Positions 57,365-64,000 of a DNA stretch of 64,000 bases are shown one piece after another. The position numbers and the translations under genes are program-made. This DNA is from Ramlibacter rhizophilus. Lineage in GTDB: Bacteria > Pseudomonadota > Gammaproteobacteria > Burkholderiales > Burkholderiaceae_C. Where the stretch lies: NCBI RefSeq assembly GCF_004681965.1, contig NZ_SMLL01000004.1, forward strand, positions 186,001-250,000, given 5' to 3'. The notes under the pieces are model-generated. The model worked only from the letters and a program-made list of their open reading frames with translations. It did no database searches and was not told where the DNA came from. Every line of letters starts with the position of its first letter. Position 1 is the first letter of the stretch.

Positions 57365-58303
57365 ATGAACGTCCTCGTGACCGGCGGCCTCGGCCAGATC
57401 GGCTCCCATGTTTCCGAAATGCTGCTTGCCCGCGGCGACAAGGTCGTCGTGATCGACAACCTGGCGACCGGGCAGCGCCACCACTTGGCCGACCACCCGA
57501 ACCTCACGGTGGTGATCGACACCATCGCCAACCGGGACAAGGTGTTCGAGTTGTGCCGCGAGCACCGGTTCGGCGCCATCGTGCACACCGCTGCGTCGTA
57601 CAAGGACCCCAACGACTGGTACAACGACACGCTCACCAACTGCGTGGGTGGAACCAACCTCATCCAGGCGGCGGCCGAGTTCAAGATCGGGCGCTTCATC
57701 TACTTCCAGACGGCGCTGTGCTACGGACTCAAGCCGCTTCAGCAGCCGATCCGATTGGACCACCCCAAGCTGCCGGCCAACAGCAGCTATGCCATCTCGA
57801 AGACCGTGACCGAGGACTACCTCGAAATCTCGGGCATCGACTACGTCTCGTTCCGCCTGGCCAACGTGATCGGTCCGCGCAACGTGAGCGGTCCCCTGCC
57901 GATCTTCTTCCAGCGCCTGTCCGAAGGGAAGAAGTGCTTCGTCACCAAGGCCCGCCGCGACTTCTGCTTCAACCAGGACCTGGCGCGCGCCGTGCTCAAG
58001 GCCGTGGACGGCACCGGCCGGGGGGCCTATCACTTCTCCTCGGGCAAGGACGTCGCGATCAAGGAACTGTATGACGCCGTCGTGCAGGCCATGGACCTGC
58101 CGACCTATCCCGAGCCGGAGGTGCGCGAGCTCGGTCCCGATGACGCCGCCAGCATCCTGCTCGACCCCTCGCGCACCTTCCAGGACTTCGGCCCGGTCGA
58201 GTTCACGCCGCTGTCCGAGATCGCGGCGCAGGCCGTGGCCTATTTCCGCAAGCATGGCGTGACGGGCGGCTACACGCACCTGAAGCACGAGGAAAAGAAG
58301 TGA
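57365..58303 (+). CDS. wbmH: WbmH-like NAD-dependent sugar epimerase/dehydratase
   Basis: 312 aa extended SDR. NVLVTGGLGQIGSHVSEML, IDNLATGQRHHL, VHTAASYKDPNDWYNDT, YFQTALCYG, SYAISKT with Tyr and Lys, NVIGPRNVSGPLP and the end VTGGYTHLKHEEK closely recall Bordetella bronchiseptica WbmH, one of three epimerase-like proteins in its O-antigen locus. The exact reaction of WbmH is not settled. It overlaps wbmG by four bases (GTGA). Confidence 0.85.
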   Translation: MNVLVTGGLGQIGSHVSEMLLARGDKVVVIDNLATGQRHHLADHPNLTVVIDTIANRDKVFELCREHRFGAIVHTAASYKDPNDWYNDTLTNCVGGTNLIQAAAEFKIGRFIYFQTALCYGLKPLQQPIRLDHPKLPANSSYAISKTVTEDYLEISGIDYVSFRLANVIGPRNVSGPLPIFFQRLSEGKKCFVTKARRDFCFNQDLARAVLKAVDGTGRGAYHFSSGKDVAIKELYDAVVQAMDLPTYPEPEVRELGPDDAASILLDPSRTFQDFGPVEFTPLSEIAAQAVAYFRKHGVTGGYTHLKHEEKK

Positions 58304-59229
58304 GCCGGATCCTGATCACCGGGGGTGCCGGCTGCCTGGGATCGAACCTGATCGAGCACTGGCTCCCCCAGGGGCATCAGTTCCTGGTGCTGGACAACTT
58401 CGCCACCGGCAAGCGCGAGGTGGTGCCGGACCTGCCCGGCCTCCAGCTGCGCGAGGGCCACGTCGCGGACCGGGCCTTCGTTGAACAGGCCTTCGCCGAC
58501 TTCAAGCCCGACCTGGTGATCCACTCGGCCGCGTCGTACAAGGACCCCGCCGACTGGCAGGAGGATGCGCTGACCAACGTCACCGGCAGCATCGAGATCG
58601 CCAGGGCCAGCGAGCGGCATGGCGTCAGGCGCGTGGTGAACTTCCAGACCGTTCTCTCGTATGGACGCACCGCCGTCTCGCCGATCCCGGTCACGCATCC
58701 GAGCGCGCCCTTCACCAGCTACGGCATCTCCAAGACAGCGGGGGAGCAGTACATGCTGCAGGCGGCCGTGCCGGTGGTGTCGCTGCGCCTGGCCAATGTG
58801 ACGGGCCCGCGCCTGGCGATCGGTCCGATCCCGACGTTCTACAAGCGCCTGAAGGCAGGGCAGAAGTGCTTCTGCTCCGACACCGCGCGGGACTTCCTGG
58901 ACATGTCGGACTTCCTGGCCATGATGGACCTCGCCGTGCGGCCCGACGCGCCCACCGGGGTGTTCAACGTGGCGTCCGGCGAGGCCCACGCGATCAAGGA
59001 GATCTTCGAACTCGTCGCAGCGCATCTGGGCGTCGATGCCGGCGATGTGCCGGTGGTGCCGCCGGCCGCCGACGACGTGCCGGTCGTGGCCCTGGACGCG
59101 TCCGCGACCACGCGAGCCTTCGGCTGGACGCCGAAGCTCGGCTTCGAGGACACCATTCGCAAGCAGCTTCAGTGGTACGACCGTCACGGCGTGACCGACA
59201 TCTACAGCCACCTTTCGGGCAAGTCATGA
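58300..59229 (+). CDS. wbmG: WbmG-like C4 epimerase
   Basis: 309 aa, GTG start. RILITGGAGCLGSNLIEHWL, LDNFATGKREV, SAASYKDPADW, NFQTVLSYGR, TSYGISKTAGEQ, SLRLANVTGPRLAIGPIP and RLKAGQKCFCSDTARDFLD match Bordetella WbmG, proposed to epimerise UDP-GlcNAc3NAcA to the galacto form. With tviB and wbpB/D/E upstream this gives UDP-GalNAc3NAcA as a likely product. The stop overlaps wbmF (ATGA). Confidence 0.87.
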   Translation: MSRILITGGAGCLGSNLIEHWLPQGHQFLVLDNFATGKREVVPDLPGLQLREGHVADRAFVEQAFADFKPDLVIHSAASYKDPADWQEDALTNVTGSIEIARASERHGVRRVVNFQTVLSYGRTAVSPIPVTHPSAPFTSYGISKTAGEQYMLQAAVPVVSLRLANVTGPRLAIGPIPTFYKRLKAGQKCFCSDTARDFLDMSDFLAMMDLAVRPDAPTGVFNVASGEAHAIKEIFELVAAHLGVDAGDVPVVPPAADDVPVVALDASATTRAFGWTPKLGFEDTIRKQLQWYDRHGVTDIYSHLSGKS

Positions 59230-60317
59230 GCATGGCCAGCTTCAAGAACGCCTCCATCGCCGTGGTGGGGGGTGCCGGCTTCGTCGGCAGCAACCTGGTG
59301 AAGCTGCTCCTGAAGGAGCAGCCACGCGAGGTCGTGGTCATCGACAACCTGTTGTCTTCGGACGTGGCCAACGTGCCCTCCGACAGCCGGGTGAAGTTCT
59401 GCTTCGCTTCCATCACCAGCGACGCGGGCCTGGCGGCGCTGCCGCAGGAGGTGGAGTACGTCTTCCATCTCTCGTGCTACCACGGCAACCAGTCGTCCAT
59501 CGCGGACCCCTTCGCCGACCACGAGAACAACACGCTCACCTCGCTGCGCCTGTTCGACCGGCTGAAGGACTTCGGTTCCCTCAAGAAGGTGGTGTATGCC
59601 GCCGCGGCCTGCGCGGTGGCCGAGAAGACCTACGACGCGCCCAGCGCCACCACCGAAGACCAGCCGGTTTCGCTGGTGCACGACAGCCCTTACTCCATCT
59701 CCAAGCTGATCGGCGAGCTGTACGGCAACTATTACCACCAGCGCTATGACCTGCCTTTCGTGAAGGCGCGTTTTTCCAATGTGTTCGGGCCGGGCGAGAT
59801 CCTCGGCGCGGGCCGCTGGCGCGGCACGGTGCACACCGTGTGGCGCAACGTGACCCCGACCTTCATCTGGAAGTCGCTGCACCGGGAGGCCCTGCCCCTG
59901 GACAACGGTGGCAACGCAAGCCGCGACTTCATCTTCGTCGAGGACATGGCGCGCGGCCTGATGGCCTGCGCCCTGCGCGGCGAACCCGGCGGCATCTACA
60001 ACCTGGCGACCGGCCGCGAAACCAGCATCCTGGAGCTGGCGACCTGGATCAACGAGTTCACCGGCAACCCCACGCCGCCCGACCTCAAGCCCGCGCGGGA
60101 CTGGGACCGTTCGGGCAAGCGCTTCGCATCGACCGAGAAGTCGCGCAACGAGCTTGGCTTCGAGGCGCAGTTCGAGGTGCGCGAGGGACTTCGGCGCACG
60201 GTCGAGTGGACGCGGGCGCATCGCGACCTGATCGCGCGGACCATGGCCGCCCATGCCAAGCAGATGCAGCAGGCCGGTGCGCCGCTGCCGGCCGAGTACC
60301 TTCCGGCAAGCGCATGA
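59226..60317 (+). CDS. wbmF: WbmF-like NAD-dependent epimerase/dehydratase
   Basis: 363 aa. SIAVVGGAGFVGSNLVKLLL, the distinctive FHLSCYHGNQSSIADPFADH, ENNTLTSLRLF, AACAVAEKT, SPYSISKLIGE (Tyr, Lys), FGPGEILGAGRWRGT and GNASRDFIFVEDM fit Bordetella WbmF. The GAGRWRGT segment and Y-H-G-N-Q-S-S are strong family marks. Stop overlaps the wbpI start (ATGA). Confidence 0.85.
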   Translation: MSMASFKNASIAVVGGAGFVGSNLVKLLLKEQPREVVVIDNLLSSDVANVPSDSRVKFCFASITSDAGLAALPQEVEYVFHLSCYHGNQSSIADPFADHENNTLTSLRLFDRLKDFGSLKKVVYAAAACAVAEKTYDAPSATTEDQPVSLVHDSPYSISKLIGELYGNYYHQRYDLPFVKARFSNVFGPGEILGAGRWRGTVHTVWRNVTPTFIWKSLHREALPLDNGGNASRDFIFVEDMARGLMACALRGEPGGIYNLATGRETSILELATWINEFTGNPTPPDLKPARDWDRSGKRFASTEKSRNELGFEAQFEVREGLRRTVEWTRAHRDLIARTMAAHAKQMQQAGAPLPAEYLPASA

Positions 60318-61402
60318 AAGTGCTCACCGTCGTCGGGGCGCGGCCCCAGTTCGTGAAGGCCGCCACGGTCTCCCGCGCGTTCGCTGAGCGGGGGCCGCAG
60401 GTGAACGAGATCATCGTCCACACCGGGCAGCATTTCGACGCCAACATGTCCGAGGTGTTCTTCACCGAGATGCAGATCCCGCGGCCGCAGTACCAGCTCG
60501 AACTGGGCGGCCTGGGTCATGGCGCGATGACGGGGCGGATGATGGAAAGCATCGAGACCATCCTGCGCGACGAGAAGCCCGACTGGGTGCTGGTCTACGG
60601 TGACACCAACTCCACGATGGCCGGAGCGCTCGCTGCCGTGAAGCTGCACGTTCCGGTGGCGCACGTGGAGGCCGGCCTGCGCTCGTTCAACCGGGCCATG
60701 CCGGAGGAAATCAACCGGGTGGTGGCGGACCATGTGTCCACGCTGCTGCTCTCGCCCACCGACGTGGCGGTGCAGAACCTCGCCCGCGAGGGCATCACCG
60801 GCAGCAAGGTGGTCCGCTGCGGCGACGTGATGTACGACGCCGCCCTGCACTACAGCCAGCGCGCCGGTGGCGACGTGGTCGGCAAGCTGGGCCTGCAGGC
60901 CAAGGGCTTCATCCTGGCCACGCTTCACCGGGCCGAGAACGTCGACGTTCCCGAGCGGCTCGAAACCGCTTTCCGGGCGCTGGTGGAATGCAGCGAGCAA
61001 CTCATGCCCGTGGTGCTGCCCATCCACCCGCGCACGCGCAAGGCCCTGCGCGAGCGTGGGCTGCTGGATGCGGCGACGGTCGCACGCCTGAAGCTCATCG
61101 AGCCAGTGGGCTATCTCGACATGGTGCAGCTCGAAAGGGATGCGAGGCTGGTGCTGACCGACTCCGGGGGGGTGCAGAAGGAGGCCTACTTCTTCGGCGT
61201 GCCGTGCGTCACTTTGCGCGAGGAGACCGAATGGGTCGAGCTGGTGGAATGCGGCGCGAACCGGTTGGCGGCACCACGGTCGGTCCAAGCCGTCGTCGAT
61301 GCGGCGCGCGCGGCGCTCGACTCGCAGGCCGCTTTCGGCCAGGGACTGTACGGCGACGGCCGCAGTGCGCAGGCCATCGTTGACGCGCTCCTGCGTGCCT
61401 GA
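60314..61402 (+). CDS. wbpI: UDP-2,3-diacetamido-glucuronic acid 2-epimerase (WbpI-like)
   Basis: 362 aa, WecB/hydrolysing epimerase fold. VVGARPQFVKAATVSRAF, VHTGQHFDANMSEVFF, YGDTNSTMAGALAAVKLHVP, HVEAGLRSFNRAMPEEINR, TLHRAENVD, PIHPRTRKAL and LTDSGGVQKEAYFFGVP. HFDANMSEVFF and the W-V-E-L-V-E-C-G-A-N end recall WbpI/WlbD more than WecB. WbpI turns UDP-GlcNAc3NAcA into UDP-ManNAc3NAcA, which completes the pathway whose first four genes lie 28 kb upstream. Confidence 0.85.
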   Translation: MKVLTVVGARPQFVKAATVSRAFAERGPQVNEIIVHTGQHFDANMSEVFFTEMQIPRPQYQLELGGLGHGAMTGRMMESIETILRDEKPDWVLVYGDTNSTMAGALAAVKLHVPVAHVEAGLRSFNRAMPEEINRVVADHVSTLLLSPTDVAVQNLAREGITGSKVVRCGDVMYDAALHYSQRAGGDVVGKLGLQAKGFILATLHRAENVDVPERLETAFRALVECSEQLMPVVLPIHPRTRKALRERGLLDAATVARLKLIEPVGYLDMVQLERDARLVLTDSGGVQKEAYFFGVPCVTLREETEWVELVECGANRLAAPRSVQAVVDAARAALDSQAAFGQGLYGDGRSAQAIVDALLRA

Positions 61403-62675
61403 GGCAAGCGCACCTGCTCTGGGGCGTGGTCCGCTGGGTGCGCCGCAGCGGCGCGGAGCAGTGGTCATGCTGACCCAGGATCGGCAGATCGACCGGCGCA
61501 TCCTGCTCGAAGCCGACAGCCTCGAGGCCATGGGCTGGACGGTGCGCATCATCGCCATGCCGCTCGACCAGCCTGGAGCGGGCACCGAGGACCCGCGGGT
61601 GATTCGCATTGGCCAAGGCCCGGGCGGCCCCGCCCTGCCGCGCAAGGAGGGCGTGGTGCTGGCGATCTACCGTGCAGCGCGCGCCCGCCTCCCGATGAAC
61701 AGCGGCCCCATGCGACTGCTCAAGCGGCTGGCCTGGCGCTACGTGGTTCGCCAGGATTCCTTCTTTCTCCGCCTGTTCGAGCCCACCGTGCTGGCCCACC
61801 CTGCCGATGTGTATGTCGCGCACGACTTGCCCATGTTGCCGGTGGGCGTGCGCGCCAAGCAGCGGCATGCGGCCCGACTCGTCTACGACAGCCACGAGCT
61901 CTACGCCGAGCAAGAGTTTTCCGCGCGGGAACAGCACGCGTGGAAGCGGGTGGAAGCGTCGAACATCGGCGAGGCGGACGCCGTGATCACAGTCAATCCG
62001 TCCATTGCGCGAGAGCTCGAACAGCGGTACAGGCTGTCCCGTGTGCATGTTCTCTACAACGCCGAGAAGGCACGCGAAGCCGCGGTGGGCGACAAGCGCT
62101 TCCACCAGGTCTTCGGGCTGCCCGCGCAGGCGCGCGTGCTTCTGTTCCAGGGGGGACTTTCCGCGGGGCGCCACATCGAGGCGCTGGTGCGCGCAATGCG
62201 CCGGGTGCGCTCGTCGCATGTCCACCTGGTGGTGCTGGGCGACGGAGGCATCAAGCCGCAGCTGGAGCGGATCGTCGCGACAGGATTGTCTGCGCGCGTG
62301 CATCTACACGACGCCGTGCCCCAATCCGAGCTGCTGGCCTGGAGCGCCGCAGCCGACGCGGGCATCATCCCGTACCAGGCCACCTGCCTGAATAACTACT
62401 ACTGCACGCCCAACAAGCTGTTCGAGTTCATTGCCGCCGGCATCCCGGTCCTGGCGTCAGACCTGCCGGAGATCCGGGCCATCGTGGAGGGGCACGGAAT
62501 CGGTCGTGTGGCCGACATGGCCGACGAGGAGCGCATCGCCGTCGCGATCGACGCCTTCTTTTCCGATCCGGGCGCCCTGCGACAGTGGCAGCTTGCGGCG
62601 ACACGTGCCCGCGAGGTGGTCAACTGGGACGTCGAGGGTCGCAAGCTGGTGGAGATCTTCAAGGCGTTGTCATGA
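61395..62675 (+). CDS. glycosyltransferase family 4
   Basis: 426 aa from the GTG at 61395, which overlaps wbpI by eight bases and keeps the first beta strand (GAVVMLTQD); the ATG at 61467, with GGAG eight bases upstream, is the alternative but would cut that strand. QIDRRILLEADSLEAMGW, VYVAHDLPMLPVG, VYDSHELYAEQE, VLLFQGGLSAGRHIE and CTPNKLFEFIAAGIPVLASDLPE mark a GT-B GT4 enzyme similar to the one at 52549-53844. Stop overlaps the next start. Confidence 0.85.
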   Translation: MPEASAPALGRGPLGAPQRRGAVVMLTQDRQIDRRILLEADSLEAMGWTVRIIAMPLDQPGAGTEDPRVIRIGQGPGGPALPRKEGVVLAIYRAARARLPMNSGPMRLLKRLAWRYVVRQDSFFLRLFEPTVLAHPADVYVAHDLPMLPVGVRAKQRHAARLVYDSHELYAEQEFSAREQHAWKRVEASNIGEADAVITVNPSIARELEQRYRLSRVHVLYNAEKAREAAVGDKRFHQVFGLPAQARVLLFQGGLSAGRHIEALVRAMRRVRSSHVHLVVLGDGGIKPQLERIVATGLSARVHLHDAVPQSELLAWSAAADAGIIPYQATCLNNYYCTPNKLFEFIAAGIPVLASDLPEIRAIVEGHGIGRVADMADEERIAVAIDAFFSDPGALRQWQLAATRAREVVNWDVEGRKLVEIFKALS

Positions 62676-63916
62676 GGGTGCTGGTGGTCTACCCCTACTT
62701 CGTCGATCACCACGCCGCCGGCCACGCGCTGATGCATGACACATTGCAGGCGCTCGCTGCCCAGGGCCACGAGATCACCGTGGTGAGCGGGGAGGGCGGG
62801 TACATGCAGTCCGGGCAACCGGCGACCGGGCAGCGGCGGCGCGCACTGGTCTGGCGCGACGCGGTCGGACCGATCCGCGTACTGCGTACGAAAAGCTACC
62901 GCGGCCATCAGAAGGGGCTGCTGGGTCGTTTCCTGAGCTATGCCTTTCTCGCCGCCTTGAGTCCGCTGGCCGTGGCCCTCGCCCCGCGCGCGGACGTCGT
63001 GCTGCTGTCCCCGCCGCCGCTCTATCCCATCTTCACGGCGTGGCTCGCCTGCCGGCTGCGCCGCATGCCTGTGGTGACGGAAGTGCGCGACCTCTGGCCC
63101 GGATCGATGGTGCAGATGGGCATGCTGCGCAATCCGTGGCTCATTCGCCTGACGGCCTGGATGGAGAGGCGGGTTTACGACGGCTCGCGGCATATCGTCG
63201 GTCTCACGAGCGGCATTTCCCAGGACATCGTCACGCGCGGCTGGCCGGCGGATCGGGTCAGCACGCTGGCCTGTGCCGTCGACACCGCGCAGCTTGCACC
63301 CGATCCCGCTCGGCGCCATGCGGTGCGCGAGAAGCACGGATGGCAGCACTGCCACGTTCTCATGTACTTCGGGGCGCTCGGCGAGGCCAACAACCTGCCG
63401 GTCCTGCTGCGGGCCGCGCGGCGGCTGCAGGGCACATACCCGACCCTGCGAATGGTGTTGGTGGGTGACGGCTTTCGCCGGGCATGGTGCGAGAGCGAAA
63501 TCCGGGACGCCGCCCTGGAGAACGTCGACCTGCTTGCCGCCGTACCGAGGCAGCAGGCGCAGGAGTACCTGTCGGCGGCCGACACCTGCGTGGTCACCCT
63601 GCAGGATCTGCCCGTGTTCGCCGGGGCCATCCCGACCAAGCTTCTGGAATACATGGCGTGCGGCCGTCCCGTGCTGTGCGGCGTGCGAGGCGAGGCGCGT
63701 GCGATCGTCGAGACGAGTGGTGCCGGAGAGTGCTTCGATCCGGAAGACGATGCCCGCCTGGCGGAACTCGCCATCGGCCTGGCGGGCGATCTCGGGCGGG
63801 CCGCCGACCTCGGCGCCAAAGGTCGGGCCTATGTGGCGGAACACTTCAGCCTCCGCAAGCGCGCCGAACGCCTTGGCGCGGTTCTGGGGCAGGCAGCGCG
63901 CGCAGACGCTCGATGA
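62672..63916 (+). CDS. glycosyltransferase family 4 (WbuB-like)
   Basis: 414 aa. VLVVYPYFVDHHAAGHAL, LLSPPPLYPIFTAWL, TEVRDLWPGSMVQMGML and IVGLTSGISQDIVTRGWP form the N-terminal domain seen in WbuB/FnlX-linked transferases; YFGALGEANNLPVLL and AGAIPTKLLEYMACGRPVLC the donor domain. Complete in the window. The last 84 bases (63917-64000) hold no feature apart from an AT-rich GAAAATCC at the very end. Confidence 0.87.
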   Translation: MRVLVVYPYFVDHHAAGHALMHDTLQALAAQGHEITVVSGEGGYMQSGQPATGQRRRALVWRDAVGPIRVLRTKSYRGHQKGLLGRFLSYAFLAALSPLAVALAPRADVVLLSPPPLYPIFTAWLACRLRRMPVVTEVRDLWPGSMVQMGMLRNPWLIRLTAWMERRVYDGSRHIVGLTSGISQDIVTRGWPADRVSTLACAVDTAQLAPDPARRHAVREKHGWQHCHVLMYFGALGEANNLPVLLRAARRLQGTYPTLRMVLVGDGFRRAWCESEIRDAALENVDLLAAVPRQQAQEYLSAADTCVVTLQDLPVFAGAIPTKLLEYMACGRPVLCGVRGEARAIVETSGAGECFDPEDDARLAELAIGLAGDLGRAADLGAKGRAYVAEHFSLRKRAERLGAVLGQAARADAR

Positions 63917-64000
63917 GGCCGGGGCCGATCGTGCCGCGCACCGGCTGTGCGCTCGTTTGCCGCCGCTGATGGCTCAGCCGCCCCCCCATGCGAAAATCCG

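Noticed and set aside
57365..60317. Three tandem epimerases as copies of one recent duplication
   Set aside because: Each matches a different Bordetella Wbm protein (WbmH, WbmG, WbmF) in its own motifs, so they are old paralogues inherited together.
63917..64000. Start of another gene at the right edge
   Set aside because: Only a run of C and a GAAAATCC box are seen; no start codon with a coding frame can be shown before the window ends.

Overview
The window reads as a chromosomal segment of a high-GC betaproteobacterium, most likely a burkholderialean of the Comamonadaceae type. This rests on gene order (hisE, HIT protein, tatABC, DegQ-like protease, Nif3-like, pdxA, mscL, petABC, sspA, sspB), on the PVWY-type cytochrome b, and on high GC throughout. 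No CRISPR array, insertion sequence with a transposase, or rRNA was seen.

Region 1 (about 1-15.7 kb) is housekeeping: the end of a histidine operon, Tat export, a membrane-anchored periplasmic protease, the cytochrome bc1 complex, the stringent starvation proteins SspA and SspB, tRNA-Thr(UGU), a GAF/PP2C phosphatase, a DksA-like factor lacking one zinc cysteine, a DciA-like protein and secA. secA carries a strong hairpin just before its start.

Region 2 (15.7-20.2 kb) is an alpha-hydroxyketone quorum-sensing locus of the CqsA/LqsA type. It has a PLP-dependent autoinducer synthase, a convergent operon of a six-helix sensor kinase and an LqsR-like response regulator, and a divergent LuxR-type regulator. 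The synthase start is framed by a perfect 13-bp inverted repeat that would hide its Shine-Dalgarno sequence in the mRNA.

Region 3 (20.2-27.9 kb) is mixed metabolism: type III pantothenate kinase, two hydrolases, a molybdopterin oxidoreductase, a lipoprotein aminopeptidase, two PHA-granule proteins and an acyl-CoA-binding protein. A 157-bp palindromic MITE-like element sits at the phasin stop codon.

Region 4 (28-64 kb) is a large surface-polysaccharide (O-antigen-like) cluster. TviB, WbpB, WbpD, WbpE and, 28 kb away, a WbpI-like epimerase form a complete route to diacetamido-dideoxy-hexuronic acids. Homologues of Bordetella WbmH, WbmG and WbmF and three AsnB-type amidotransferases suggest that some uronic acids become uronamides. 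Other genes add a formyltransferase, an aminotransferase, a GNAT acetyltransferase, a WbqC protein, a methyltransferase and many glycosyltransferases. Export is by an ABC transporter with one permease and two different Wzt-like ATPases. Three proteins share an unusual CgeB-like glycosyltransferase domain. Most plus-strand genes overlap by 1 or 4 bases, so they are probably translated in a coupled way. The run is broken by two minus-strand genes, and a 268-bp highly folded element flanked by TA lies exactly between two convergent stop codons.
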